64,000 nt of DNA from Rhizobium sp. BK316 (GCF_014193695.1 NZ_JACHZR010000002.1:372001-436000), one strand, 5' to 3'. Counted from the stretch's first letter, positions 7,538-16,232 are shown. Notes: a model not told the origin generated them from the sequence alone. A program made the numbers and translations.

Positions 7538-9535
7538 TTGAAAATCCGCGGCAAAATCAACCTTCTTGTCTCCGTCATGGGCGGCGTAGCGCTTTTGATC
7601 GGTGCCACTGCGCTCTCGGCGATGCGCGAATACAACGAAAACCTGACGGCTTACGAGCATGCCGCAGCCCGCGCTTATGCCGGAGAACGCCTCAACCGTT
7701 TCGTCACCGCCGTCGTCATGGAATCGCGCGGCATCTATGCCGCAAAGAGCCTCGAACAGACGCCGGCCTTCGGTAAGGGCCTGATGGCCGATCTGGACGA
7801 AATCGACAAGGTCATTGCCGGCTGGGCGCCGCTCGTGCCGGACAGCCAGAAGGCTTCCTTCACCAAGCTTGTCGACCGCGCCAAGGAATTTCGCACCTTC
7901 CGTACTGAGACGGCGCGCCTCGGCACGGAGGTCAGCCCGCAGGCGGCCAATGAGCAGGGTAACAACGACGCCAACCGCGCCAACCGCAAGGCCTTCCAGG
8001 CCGAGATCGACGCGATCGTCAACACCGACAAGGCCGAACTGACGGCCGTGCGCGATCAGATCGAAGATTTCCGCAGCTGGATCCTGACGCTGGTGCTCAG
8101 CATCACCGGCATCGGCATCGCAGTCGGCGTCGGCATGGGTTTCTATATCGGCACCAGCCACCTGAGCCGGCCGATCAAGAAGGTGACGGATGCGATCAAG
8201 GAAGTTGCCGACGGCAACTTCCAGGCCGAGGTGCCCTTTGCCGGCCGCAAGGATGAAATCGGCGAAATGGCCGCCGCCGTTGCCGTCTTCAAGGAAAACG
8301 GCCTCGCCATCCAGCGCATGAACGCCCAGGAGGCGGCGATGCGGGCAAAAAGCGACGACCTGCAGTCCAGCATGTCCGTCGTCGTGGCGGCCGCTGCCGC
8401 CGGCGATTTCAGCCACCGCATCAACAAGGATTATGAAGACGAGAGCCTCAACCAGTTCGCCGGCAATATCAACACGCTGCTGTCGAGCGTCGATACCGGC
8501 GTCAACGAAACCCGCCGGGTCATTGCAAGCCTTGCTGAAGGCGACCTGACGCAGACCATGCGCGGTCAATTCCAGGGCGTCTTTGCCGAGCTGCAGAAAA
8601 ACGTCAACAATACGTTTGTGACGCTGCAGACGACGATGCGCGAGGTGCTCGAGACGACTGAAGCAATCAACGGCAATACCAACGAGTTGCGCAACGCCAG
8701 TGACGATCTGTCCAAGCGCACTGAACAGCAGGCTGCAGCACTTGAGGAAACCTCCGCGGCTCTCGATGAGATCACGGCCGTCGTGCAGAACTCCACCGAA
8801 CGCGCCCAGGAGGCCACCGTCATGGTCTCTGAGGCAAAAGACAATGCCGGCCGCTCCGGCGTCGTGGTCCGCAATGCAGTCGACGCCATGGGCCGCATCG
8901 AGCAGGCCTCCCGCGAGATCAGCCAGATCATCAATGTCATCGACGAGATCGCCTTCCAGACCAACCTGCTGGCGCTGAATGCCGGCGTCGAGGCGGCACG
9001 TGCCGGTGAGGCCGGCAAGGGCTTTGCGGTCGTCGCACAGGAAGTGCGTGAACTGGCCCAGCGCTCGGCGACTGCCGCCAAGGATATCAAGGCACTCATC
9101 ACCAAGTCGGGCGACGAAGTGCAGGTCGGCGTCAAGCTGGTTCAGGCGACGGGCGAGGCGCTGTCCGAGATCGAGACACGGGTCATCGCCATCAACGACC
9201 ATATTCATTCGATCGCAACGGCGGCCAAGGAACAGTCGACTGGCCTCAAGGAAGTCAACACCGCCGTCAACCAGATGGACCAGGTTACCCAGCAGAACGC
9301 CGCGATGGTCGAAGAAACCTCGGCTGCGACCCACAAACTGTCAGCCGAAGCCGATGGCCTCGTGCGCCTCATCTCCCGTTTCAAGGTCTCGAACGACGCA
9401 CAGGCGGCGGTGGTCGTTGCCCGCCAACAGCATCACCAGCCGGTCGCCTCTCCAGCGCGCCGCGCGATCGGCCGCGTTGCCCGCGCCTTCGGCGGCAATG
9501 CCGCCGCGGCAGAGCAGAGCTGGGAAGAGTTCTGA
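7538..9535 (+). CDS. methyl-accepting chemotaxis protein
   Basis: A 665-residue transmembrane chemoreceptor. It has TM1 at about residues 8-27, a helical periplasmic sensor of about 150 residues, TM2 at 181-205, a HAMP domain, a second HAMP-like segment near 285-345, and the MCP signalling domain with the conserved hairpin tip (DEIAFQTNLLALNAGVEAAR). The protein ends in SWEEF, resembling the NWETF pentapeptide that tethers CheR/CheB, so it may support adaptation of other receptors. The start is TTG at 7538, chosen for its ribosome-binding site and because it begins directly before TM1. The ligand is unknown. It is monocistronic, ending at a strong hairpin. Confidence 0.95.
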   Translation: MKIRGKINLLVSVMGGVALLIGATALSAMREYNENLTAYEHAAARAYAGERLNRFVTAVVMESRGIYAAKSLEQTPAFGKGLMADLDEIDKVIAGWAPLVPDSQKASFTKLVDRAKEFRTFRTETARLGTEVSPQAANEQGNNDANRANRKAFQAEIDAIVNTDKAELTAVRDQIEDFRSWILTLVLSITGIGIAVGVGMGFYIGTSHLSRPIKKVTDAIKEVADGNFQAEVPFAGRKDEIGEMAAAVAVFKENGLAIQRMNAQEAAMRAKSDDLQSSMSVVVAAAAAGDFSHRINKDYEDESLNQFAGNINTLLSSVDTGVNETRRVIASLAEGDLTQTMRGQFQGVFAELQKNVNNTFVTLQTTMREVLETTEAINGNTNELRNASDDLSKRTEQQAAALEETSAALDEITAVVQNSTERAQEATVMVSEAKDNAGRSGVVVRNAVDAMGRIEQASREISQIINVIDEIAFQTNLLALNAGVEAARAGEAGKGFAVVAQEVRELAQRSATAAKDIKALITKSGDEVQVGVKLVQATGEALSEIETRVIAINDHIHSIATAAKEQSTGLKEVNTAVNQMDQVTQQNAAMVEETSAATHKLSAEADGLVRLISRFKVSNDAQAAVVVARQQHHQPVASPARRAIGRVARAFGGNAAAAEQSWEEF

Positions 9536-9557
9536 CAGTGTTCACAAACGGTACCGG

Positions 9558-9587
9558 AGCGCCGCCTGCGGGCGGCGCTTTCGTTTG
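9558..9587 (+). terminator. terminator after chemoreceptor gene
   Basis: A 9-bp perfect stem (AGCGCCGCC with GGCGGCGCT, TGCG loop) is followed by TTTCGTTT. Outer bases ACAAACG and CGTTTGT can extend the hairpin. Confidence 0.85.
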
Positions 9588-9688
9588 TGACGACTTGCCG
9601 CTGCTCGCAAAGATTTGAAAGCGGACCATTCTCGTCTAATATAAAAGCTCACGCTGATGGCGGCCTTTCGCCGCACGGACAAGACGAG

Positions 9689-11209
9689 ATGCCGGTTCAG
9701 GACCAGGGCGAGACCTCCCAGACGGAAAACACCGCGGCCGGTGAGGCTGCCAGGGGCTCGTATCCGCGTGCCGGCAAGTTCGGCGGCCTTTCGGGCAAGC
9801 TGCTCTGGCTCACCGTCTTCTTCATCATGCTGGCGGAAATCCTGATCTTCTTTCCTTCGATTGCAAGCATGCGCATTCGCTGGCTCGAGGATCGGCTGAA
9901 TACGGCTGCTGCGGCCGCAATCGTCATCGATGGCCTGCAGCCGGTGGAACTGCCGCGCGCGTTGCAGAAGGAAACGCTGGAAGCGACGGGTACCAAAGCG
10001 ATCGTGCTGCGCAAGGACGGCACCTCCCGGCTACTTGCCATGAGCGGGATGCCGACCTCGGTCGATGAATCCTATGATCTCACGGACATCCCGCCATTGA
10101 CCGCGATGCGCGACGCGCTGGACACGATGATCTTCGGCGGCAACCGGATGATCCGCGTCTATGGCGCGGTCGGCGAGACCGATACCGGCGTTGAGGTCGT
10201 CATGAAAGACAGGCCGCTGCGCAAGGCCATGTTCGGCTATGCCCGCAACGTGCTGCTTCTGTCGATCCTGATTTCGTTCTTTACCGCGACGCTGATCTTC
10301 TTTGCGATCAACCGCATCCTCATTCGCCCGATCCGCAGGCTGACGGGCAGCATGCAGCAATTTGCCTCCGATCCCGAAAATCCGCAGCATGTCTACGTCG
10401 GCGACGGCGGTCGCGACGAGCTGGCCGTTGCGGGGCGCAACCTGACCTCGATGCAGCTCGAACTGCAGAAGACTCTGAAGCAGCAGAAAAATCTCGCAGC
10501 CCTCGGCCTCGCTGTCTCGAAGATCAATCACGACATGCGCAACATCCTGGCATCCGCGCAGCTCATGTCGGACCGCCTTGTCGATGTCGACGATCCCATG
10601 GTGAAAAGTTTCGCGCCGAAGCTGCTGCGCACCATCGATCGGGCCGTCGGCTACACGACCGAAGTCCTCTCTTATGGCAAGGCAACCGAATCGGCGCCGC
10701 GCCGCCGCCGCATCCGCCTTTATGGGCTTGTGCAGGAAGTGAAGGATATCCTGGCGATCGATCCGCAGAGCGGCGTCGAGTTCATCGAGCAGATGGGGCC
10801 GGATCTGGAAGTGGATGCCGACAGCGAGCAATTGTTCCGCATCATTCACAATCTCTGCCGAAACGCCCTGCAGGCGCTTACCTCGCCGGGCGAGGAGAGG
10901 GCCGGGATCGTCAGGCGCATCACGGTCGCCGCCCAGCGCGTCGGCAGCGTCGTCAGCATTACGGTGGACGATACAGGCCCGGGTATGCCGCTGAAGGCGC
11001 GGCAGAACCTCTTTGCCGCCTTCCGCGGCTCGGCGCGTTCGGGCGGCACGGGTCTTGGCCTCACTATCGCCCGGGAACTGGTGCTGGCGCATGGCGGCAC
11101 CATCGCCCTTGTGGAAAAGCCCTCGGTCGGCACGCAGTTCCGCATCGAAATTCCGGATCGCCCGGTTTCGCTGGAAGATTACCGCAGCCGGTCCCACGCC
11201 GAAAAGTGA
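9689..11209 (+). CDS. HAMP-domain sensor histidine kinase
   Basis: A membrane sensor kinase of about 506 residues. From the ATG at 9689 (preferred over an upstream GTG at 9587 that lacks a good ribosome-binding site) it has TM1 at about 37-58, a periplasmic sensor of about 125 residues, TM2 near 188-210 and a HAMP linker. The dimerisation helix carries the phospho-accepting His near residue 281 (KINHDMRNI), followed by a HATPase domain with N-box NLCRNALQAL, G1 box DDTGPGMP and G2 box GGTGLGLTIA. No response regulator gene adjoins it, so it is an orphan kinase and its partner and signal are unknown. Downstream lies tRNA-Arg. Confidence 0.92.
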   Translation: MPVQDQGETSQTENTAAGEAARGSYPRAGKFGGLSGKLLWLTVFFIMLAEILIFFPSIASMRIRWLEDRLNTAAAAAIVIDGLQPVELPRALQKETLEATGTKAIVLRKDGTSRLLAMSGMPTSVDESYDLTDIPPLTAMRDALDTMIFGGNRMIRVYGAVGETDTGVEVVMKDRPLRKAMFGYARNVLLLSILISFFTATLIFFAINRILIRPIRRLTGSMQQFASDPENPQHVYVGDGGRDELAVAGRNLTSMQLELQKTLKQQKNLAALGLAVSKINHDMRNILASAQLMSDRLVDVDDPMVKSFAPKLLRTIDRAVGYTTEVLSYGKATESAPRRRRIRLYGLVQEVKDILAIDPQSGVEFIEQMGPDLEVDADSEQLFRIIHNLCRNALQALTSPGEERAGIVRRITVAAQRVGSVVSITVDDTGPGMPLKARQNLFAAFRGSARSGGTGLGLTIARELVLAHGGTIALVEKPSVGTQFRIEIPDRPVSLEDYRSRSHAEK

Positions 11210-11215
11210 TGCAAT

Positions 11216-11257
11216 TTCCGCAAGTGAGCTTTGCGGAATCAAAGTCGCGATTTTTTT
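11216..11257 (+). terminator. possible terminator after sensor kinase gene
   Basis: TTCCGCAA (11216-11223) pairs with TTGCGGAA (11231-11238), and a run of seven T follows at 11251-11257. The T-run is 12 bases from the stem, so function is uncertain. Confidence 0.35.
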
Positions 11258-11332
11258 CGAATTGCTATTGCATTGCCCGAAAAGACCCTTTAGAGAACCG
11301 CCCACGCAAGCGGCTCGGCCGCCTCTGCAAGC

Positions 11333-11409
11333 GCACCCGTAGCTCAGCTGGATAGAGCACCAGACTACGAATCTGGGGGTCAGGAGTTCGAATCTCTTCG
11401 GGTGCGCCA
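11333..11409 (+). tRNA. tRNA-Arg (ACG)
   Basis: A 77-nt cloverleaf with an encoded CCA end. The acceptor stem pairs GCACCCG (11333-11339) with CGGGTGC, discriminator G. The D-arm contains AGCTCAGCTGGATAGAGC, the anticodon stem CCAGA/TCTGG holds a loop CTACGAA with anticodon ACG, and the T-loop is GTTCGAATC. The inosine-modified ACG anticodon would read CGU, CGC and CGA codons. The 3' end is the left edge of an accessory region. Confidence 0.97.
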
Positions 11410-11526
11410 TTATCCTCCTAATGAATTGAATCTGAAAAACATCTAGGGTTTCAGAGTCTTAGCGAGAGCCGCCTAGTACACAACGGTATCGCACAAGGGT
11501 GGGATACTCGATGGCAGGGCTCAGCA
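11401..11526 (+). repeat. left copy of a ~125-bp imperfect direct repeat starting in tRNA-Arg
   Basis: From the last nine tRNA bases (GGTGCGCCA) onward this stretch is about four fifths identical by eye to 17301-17441. Shared blocks include GGTGCGCCATTAT, GCGAGAGCCGC and CAACGGTATCGCAC. The two copies enclose 5.8 kb of accessory genes, which is the arrangement of attachment-site-like ends of a tRNA-targeted island. Confidence 0.75.
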
Positions 11527-11676
11527 ACCGGCCACCTTCATCACCCTGCTTCCGAATGAACGCCTTCTGTGCGTCCGAAAACTGCGATGCCTTCATCGTC
11601 TTCCGTTCCTTTCCCAGCCAGGAAAATGCAGCGGAAAACTCTAACCAAAACTGGTCCAGTTTGAAGGGGTCAGATC
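11527..11676 (-). mobile_element. remnant of an IS3-family insertion sequence (orfA start and end repeat)
   Basis: On the minus strand an ATG at 11596 opens MKASQFSDAQKAFI, the characteristic N terminus of IS3-family OrfA transposase proteins, followed by RKQGDEGG before similarity stops abruptly at about 11527. Upstream of that ATG, around 11650-11676, is a sequence reading TGACCCCTTCAAACTGGACC on the minus strand, like the terminal repeat region of such elements. Only about 22 residues of the transposase remain, so the element is dead. The break point coincides with the edge of the tRNA-derived direct repeat. Confidence 0.7.
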
Positions 11677-11743
11677 AGATCATTCAGATCAATGTCCTGA
11701 GCCGGAGGGCTCCACCTCCCATGTTTACATGCGACAAATTTAG

Positions 11744-11758
11744 GGATATTTTATATCC
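11744..11758. promoter_or_regulatory. putative Rrf2 operator at the regulator's own promoter
   Basis: GGATAT (11744-11749), TTT, ATATCC (11753-11758) is a perfect 15-bp palindrome 38 bases before the Rrf2 start codon. A close match occurs at 16237-16251 before the divergent operon's first gene. Rrf2 proteins bind palindromes of this kind and usually autoregulate. Confidence 0.5.
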
Positions 11759-11796
11759 ATAATATGTGCTGATTTTCTCCACGCCGGAACGCATCA

Positions 11797-12285
11797 ATGA
11801 TTTTAAAGAGCCAAGTCGAGTGGGTGCTGCATTGCTGCGCCATTCTCGCTGGCCTGCCCGATGGGCGCTATCTGTCGACCAAGGCGCTGGCAGAATTGCA
11901 CGGGCTTCCGAAGGAATACCTATCCAAGGCACTGCAGAGCCTGTCTCAGGCAGGGCTCGTTCATTCGACCCTCGGCCCATCCGGTGGCTATCGCCTCGCA
12001 AGACCGCCGGCGGAATTGACCTTTCTCGATATCGCGGAGGCGGTGGAAGGCAAAGCGCGGACCTTTGTCTGCGCCAACATCCGCGCTAACAACCCCTGCC
12101 GCCCGAAGGGCTATTGCGACAGCAGCCCCTGCGCCGTGGCTCGCATCATGTGGGAAGCCGACGAAGCATGGCGCCAGAAACTGCGCAGCGTCACGCTGGC
12201 GGATCTTGGAGAGATACTGTCGCAAGAAACGCCTCCAGCCATCTGGAACGATACTTTCGAGTGGGTTCTAAAGCGCGCTGGATGA
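11797..12285 (+). CDS. Rrf2-family transcriptional regulator, Cys-rich
   Basis: A 162-residue winged-helix regulator of the IscR/NsrR/RirA family. The N-terminal HTH (about residues 8-60) contains LPKEYLSKALQSLSQAGLV, then the wing LGPSGGYRLARPP that is typical of Rrf2 proteins. The C-terminal half has Cys 92, 101, 107 and 112 (spacing x8, x5, x4) where Fe-S Rrf2 proteins carry three cluster ligands; two further cysteines are at 13-14. It may therefore sense redox, metal or nitric-oxide-type signals. It faces the five-gene minus-strand operon and overlaps the 3' end of the last operon gene by 18 bases. A palindrome in its own promoter recurs before the operon. Confidence 0.88.
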   Translation: MILKSQVEWVLHCCAILAGLPDGRYLSTKALAELHGLPKEYLSKALQSLSQAGLVHSTLGPSGGYRLARPPAELTFLDIAEAVEGKARTFVCANIRANNPCRPKGYCDSSPCAVARIMWEADEAWRQKLRSVTLADLGEILSQETPPAIWNDTFEWVLKRAG

Positions 12286-13296
12286 GCGCCCTCCAGTACT
12301 CGGAGCGAAAGACCCGCCGCTGGTTGTTGCCCGCACATACACGAGGCTTTCGGCAGGCACAGCCAGCGAAAGACCGCTTGCTCCGCATTGATCATGGATG
12401 AGGTCGATGATCTCGTTCCTGGCTGAGATTCCTATGGCGAGACTGGGGACTCGGAACTGCAACTCCACTTCGATCGCAATCGCGTCGATGGTCTTCAGGG
12501 CGACGGCCGGTGGCGGATCCTTGACAATACGGCTGCTGCCTTGCAGCACGGACCGCATGGCTTCCTCGACAAAGCTTGGCCTTTGCCCAGCGGCAAAGCG
12601 CACGGTTAACACGATCTGATGCGTCTCGTCGGGGCGGCTGAGGCTGGTCAGGCCTTGCCTCGCCAGCATACTGTTTGGCAGCACGACGATGTTGTTGGCG
12701 CCGGTCAGCAGGTTGGTTGAGCGCCAGTTGGTCTCGGTGACACGACCCGCGGTGCCGTCGTTCAATTGGACCCAGTCGCCAATGGCATAGGCCTTGCCGA
12801 GCGTCAGTGCGATGCCGGAAAAGACGTCGCCGAGTGTGTTCTGTAAAGCCAGACCCAGGATGACGGCAACGATGCCGGAGGTCGTCACCAATGTGGCGAT
12901 CGGCATACCGAAAACGAAGCCCGTGACCGACAGCGCCATGCCGACATAGACGACGGCTACAGCCATATCCAGGATGAGGTGGGCTTCCCGCGGCTTACGG
13001 TTGAGTCGGACATAGATATGGAGGAAGCCGATGATCGTCCAAGCGAGATGGGTCCACCAGAGAATTCTGGCCGACTTGGAGAGCAGCGCGACAAAACCCT
13101 GCGTGTAGACGTCATCGGGCTGATGCGGAGCGATGCCCCCCATGTAGAGCTCAAGGCTCATGCCGGTGAAGAACAGGATCTGGGCGATCAGGCGTCCCGT
13201 CGGACGGTTCCTGCCTTGAACGTGCCATACGACGATACCGGCAATCCCCAGGATGTTGATCAGCAGGAACGGCAAGAAGTGGTCATCGCCAAACAT
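12268..13296 (-). CDS. small-conductance mechanosensitive channel (MscS family)
   Basis: A 342-residue inner-membrane channel. About four hydrophobic helices come first, and the MscS pore helix and beta domain start near residue 138 (SGIVAVILGLALQNTLGD, then IGDWV at about 172-176). MscS channels release small solutes on hypo-osmotic shock; shorter ones also act in solute or redox-stress export. It is the last gene of the minus-strand operon that starts at the AhpD-like gene, and its 3' end overlaps that of the Rrf2 gene. Confidence 0.88.
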   Translation of the reverse strand: MFGDDHFLPFLLINILGIAGIVVWHVQGRNRPTGRLIAQILFFTGMSLELYMGGIAPHQPDDVYTQGFVALLSKSARILWWTHLAWTIIGFLHIYVRLNRKPREAHLILDMAVAVVYVGMALSVTGFVFGMPIATLVTTSGIVAVILGLALQNTLGDVFSGIALTLGKAYAIGDWVQLNDGTAGRVTETNWRSTNLLTGANNIVVLPNSMLARQGLTSLSRPDETHQIVLTVRFAAGQRPSFVEEAMRSVLQGSSRIVKDPPPAVALKTIDAIAIEVELQFRVPSLAIGISARNEIIDLIHDQCGASGLSLAVPAESLVYVRATTSGGSFAPSTGGRSSSAL

Positions 13297-13371
13297 GGTT
13301 AGGAATCACCGATAACGGTTGATCGCGTCGAAGAACGGCCGTGCACCGGATCGGGCGCCCGGCCTGTTCAT

Positions 13372-13788
13372 CTATTTCTTGATCGGAAACGTCAGTTCCT
13401 GCTGGGCAGTATCGACCACGAAGACCGCGAGCAGCTTCGCGGGCTCGGTCTTACTTGCATTCTCACTGACGCCGTGGCGATCGCCCGGCAGTTCCGAAAA
13501 GCTCTCGCCGGCCTTGTAGACCTTCACAGGACCATCGTTGACCTGACTGCGTATCGCTCCTTCGAGGACTGTCGCGTAGATGAAGGCGGATGATGGGTGT
13601 GTGTGGCCGTCGGAGAAACCGCCCGGACCGTATTCGACCAAAACACCTTTCATGCTTTTGCCGGGAACGTTCGGCAACTCGTGCTCGTAGACAAGAGTGA
13701 CCTTGGCATCTTTTTCGCCGGCATCATTGGCAGCTGCCGTTGCGGACAAGAGAGCAGTCATGGCAAGGGCGAGAATTGGCTTGATCAT
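13372..13788 (-). CDS. secreted cupin-domain protein
   Basis: A 138-residue protein with a signal peptide (about residues 1-20, ATAAA-N) and one double-stranded beta-helix cupin domain. The metal-binding first cupin motif is visible as DGHTHPSSAF (His 62 and His 64), and the second as PGDRHGVSEN (His 105). Small periplasmic cupins of this kind bind a divalent metal and can be dioxygenases or simple binding proteins; no substrate is apparent. It is the fourth of five co-directional genes in the Rrf2-linked operon. Confidence 0.85.
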   Translation of the reverse strand: MIKPILALAMTALLSATAAANDAGEKDAKVTLVYEHELPNVPGKSMKGVLVEYGPGGFSDGHTHPSSAFIYATVLEGAIRSQVNDGPVKVYKAGESFSELPGDRHGVSENASKTEPAKLLAVFVVDTAQQELTFPIKK

Positions 13789-13851
13789 TTCGAAATTCCT
13801 TTTCTTGAGGGTGGGACAGTGCGGAGCATGTGGCGGCGCACCGATATCCGA

Positions 13852-14604
13852 TCATCTGCGGGCAGAGGTTGCGAACCACTGCTCGAAAGTGATGTGGCCG
13901 AGGCGCGGATTGTTGTCGGAAACGAGTGAGCCATCCTCCAGCCGGGCGCCGAAATATCGCGCCTCCGTATCCGCCTCGACTTCGCGCCCATCACCCATAG
14001 CCTTCAGATAACGGGCAACGAGTTCGTTGAGCCGGACACGTTCCGGACCGGAGATCTCGATGACGCCGTTGATCGGCGCCGCAGTCGCAGCGGCGGCCAC
14101 GTTGTCGGCGACATCGTCAGAGGCGATCGGCTGCACATAGGCCGGCGATAGACGCACGGTGTTTCCGATCGTGCCCGACTGGGCGATACCACCGAGGAAT
14201 TCCATGAACTGCGTCGAGTGGACGATCGTATAGGGAATACCGGCCCCCCGAATGATCTTTTCCTGGGCGACCTTGGCGCGCATGTAGCCGCTCTCGGGCA
14301 GGCGATCGACGCCGATGATGGAAAGGGCGATATGATGTTTCACGGCGGCCGCCTTTTCCGCCGCCATCAGATTACGACCCGATATCTCGAAAAAATCGAG
14401 CACGGCCTTGTCCTCGAAGGAGGGTGAGTTTGCGAGGTCGATGACGACGGAGGCACCGGTAAGCGCCTCGGCGAGACCCTCGCCGGTGATCGTGTTGACG
14501 CCGGTGTTCGGGGCGGCGGCAATGACTTCATGGCCTTGCCTGCGAAGGCGCTCGGCCGTCTTTGAACCGATAAGGCCGGTTCCGCCGATGATGACAATTT
14601 TCAT
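13852..14604 (-). CDS. NmrA-like NAD(P)-binding oxidoreductase
   Basis: I start it at ATG 14604 (MKIVIIGGTGLIG) because GGAGA lies five bases before it; an in-frame ATG four codons upstream has no such site. The 250-residue protein has an N-terminal Rossmann motif GGTGLIGSKTAERL for NAD(P) and the general layout of atypical short-chain dehydrogenases (NmrA/SDR a5 type) without a clear YxxxK catalytic pair. Such proteins are redox sensors or reduce quinones and other electrophiles. It lies in the middle of the Rrf2-linked operon. Confidence 0.85.
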   Translation of the reverse strand: MKIVIIGGTGLIGSKTAERLRRQGHEVIAAAPNTGVNTITGEGLAEALTGASVVIDLANSPSFEDKAVLDFFEISGRNLMAAEKAAAVKHHIALSIIGVDRLPESGYMRAKVAQEKIIRGAGIPYTIVHSTQFMEFLGGIAQSGTIGNTVRLSPAYVQPIASDDVADNVAAAATAAPINGVIEISGPERVRLNELVARYLKAMGDGREVEADTEARYFGARLEDGSLVSDNNPRLGHITFEQWFATSARR

Positions 14605-14738
14605 GAATTTCTCCATTTGCGGCTGCTTCGCGCACCGCGTTGTTCATTCGTTGCTGAATGGTTGGTCGAGTGTCGGGCCGGCCGAGCCGGCGCGTGGCCC
14701 CGAAGGCTGTGACCCGCTCGCCTCTGGCCATCAGGCGG

Positions 14739-15656
14739 TTAGTAGTCCCAGAAGACCGGCACCCAACGGAAATGGTCGCCGTCGGCTGCGACGTGGCCAA
14801 CCGAGGGGAACGGCATATGAGTGGCCACCAGAAGTTCGCCGGTCTCCGCCAGCTCCCGCAAAAGACGAACGCGGACGCGGGCAGCCTCTTCCGGGTCGTG
14901 CTCGAAGCCATTGAACCAGTCGGGGTGATCGAAGCCGACCGCGAACACCGCATCGCCAGCGAACATCAGCCGGTCTTTGCCTGATGCCACGCGGACCACG
15001 CTGTGCCCGGGAGTGTGGCCGCCGGTTCGGGAGACGACCACCCCCGGTGCCACCTCGTACTCTTCATCGAACAGTTCCAGCTGACTCTCGTATACTTTTG
15101 TGAACTGCTTGGCGGCCGTTCGAAGCGCGTCCGGGAAGCCGGGCGGCATGGACACGTGAGAGAAATCGGGCGTCTCCCAGAATTTGACCTCGGCTGAGGC
15201 CACATGGATCCGCAGGTCTGGACGCAACCGCTCCTTCACCCCGTCGACGAGCAGCCCGCCAACGTGGTCCATATGCATGTGGGTAAGTACTACGTCGGTT
15301 ACGGATCCAAGATCGATGCCGGCCGCCTCCAGTCGCTTGATCAATTGCCCGGCCCGCGGCAAGTTCAACTCCGGGTCCAATCCAAGGCCGGCGTCGATGA
15401 GGATGGTCTGCTCGCCGCTACGCACCACGACCACGTTCAGCGCCCAGTCGAAAGCGTCCGGCGGCAGGAACATGTCGTTCAGCCATGCCGCGCGCTCAGT
15501 CGGGTCGGCATTGTGCCCCAACATCTTGGTTGGGAGCGGTAGCACGCCATCGCTGATCACCAGCACATCGATCTCGCCCACCCGCACCGCATAGCGCGAG
15601 GGAACCAACTCTTCGGAGCGTGACCCGCCGGGGGCCAGGGTGTTGTTCAGGTTCAT
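14739..15656 (-). CDS. metallo-beta-lactamase-fold hydrolase
   Basis: The start at 15656 follows an AGGAGA site. The 305-residue product has the dinuclear metal motif THMHMDH (H126, H128, D130, H131), GHTPGHS with the third metal His, and FAGDAVF carrying the bridging Asp. The family includes lactonases that open acyl-homoserine lactones, glyoxalase II and sulfur dioxygenases. The length and motif order would fit an AHL-lactonase-like enzyme, but substrate cannot be decided from sequence. It is the second gene of the Rrf2-linked operon. Confidence 0.88.
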   Translation of the reverse strand: MNLNNTLAPGGSRSEELVPSRYAVRVGEIDVLVISDGVLPLPTKMLGHNADPTERAAWLNDMFLPPDAFDWALNVVVVRSGEQTILIDAGLGLDPELNLPRAGQLIKRLEAAGIDLGSVTDVVLTHMHMDHVGGLLVDGVKERLRPDLRIHVASAEVKFWETPDFSHVSMPPGFPDALRTAAKQFTKVYESQLELFDEEYEVAPGVVVSRTGGHTPGHSVVRVASGKDRLMFAGDAVFAVGFDHPDWFNGFEHDPEEAARVRVRLLRELAETGELLVATHMPFPSVGHVAADGDHFRWVPVFWDY

Positions 15657-15739
15657 ATCTGTCTCCTGTTTCAAAAGATGCATTCATTCGCGTCCGCCTT
15701 TGCGGCGTGCGTCGTTCAATGGTCCGTCAGGGGAAGAGC

Positions 15740-16219
15740 CTAGTTGAGACCGGCCTTGTCGAGGCCGTAGAGCTTGTCGGCCGAGCCAGGCACGGTCTTG
15801 AAGGCGATGCTGGCGCGGTTCCAGGCGTTGATGACCATGATCGAAAAGGTCAGGTCTGAGATTTCCTTCTCGGAAAACTGGCCGCGTACACGCTCGTAGA
15901 GCTCATCCGGAATGCCGCCTTCCGGCAGTTTCGTCACAGCTTCGGTCCAGGCGAGGGCCGCGCGTTCACGTGGGATGAAAAGGTTCGATTCACGCCAGAT
16001 GGCAACGTGATAGAGCCTGAGTTCGGTCTCGCCATGGATTTTGGCTTCCTTGACATGCATGTCTAGGCAGAAGGCGCAGCCGTTCATCTGCGACGCGCGG
16101 ATTTGCACGAGATCTTCGATCTTCTGCTCAATGGCGCTGTCCTTCAGGGCCATGCTGAGGTCCGAAAGTTTCTTCAGCAGCTCAGGCGATTTCTGGGCGT
16201 AGTTCAGGCGCAGGGTCAT
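15740..16219 (-). CDS. AhpD-like carboxymuconolactone decarboxylase-family protein
   Basis: The start at 16219 (MTLRLNYAQKSP) gives 159 residues, the usual size; the frame extends further upstream but past the operator. The AhpD core carries the redox pair CAFCLDMH (C48, C51, H55), which in AhpD proteins reduces peroxides or supports alkyl hydroperoxide reductase. It is the first gene of the five-gene operon and sits 14 bases from the putative Rrf2 operator. A role in peroxide or electrophile detoxification is inferred from the CxxC motif and neighbours. Confidence 0.9.
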   Translation of the reverse strand: MTLRLNYAQKSPELLKKLSDLSMALKDSAIEQKIEDLVQIRASQMNGCAFCLDMHVKEAKIHGETELRLYHVAIWRESNLFIPRERAALAWTEAVTKLPEGGIPDELYERVRGQFSEKEISDLTFSIMVINAWNRASIAFKTVPGSADKLYGLDKAGLN

Positions 16220-16232
16220 GGTTTCTCTCCAA

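Noticed and set aside
7469..9334. Long open frame (621 codons) on the minus strand
   Set aside because: It is antisense to the chemoreceptor gene, has His/Asp/Gly/Arg-rich composition typical of reverse-frame reading in high-GC genes, and contains no recognisable domain.
10031..11410. Open frame of 459 codons on the minus strand crossing tRNA-Arg
   Set aside because: It is antisense to the sensor kinase and tRNA-Arg and has no recognisable domain.
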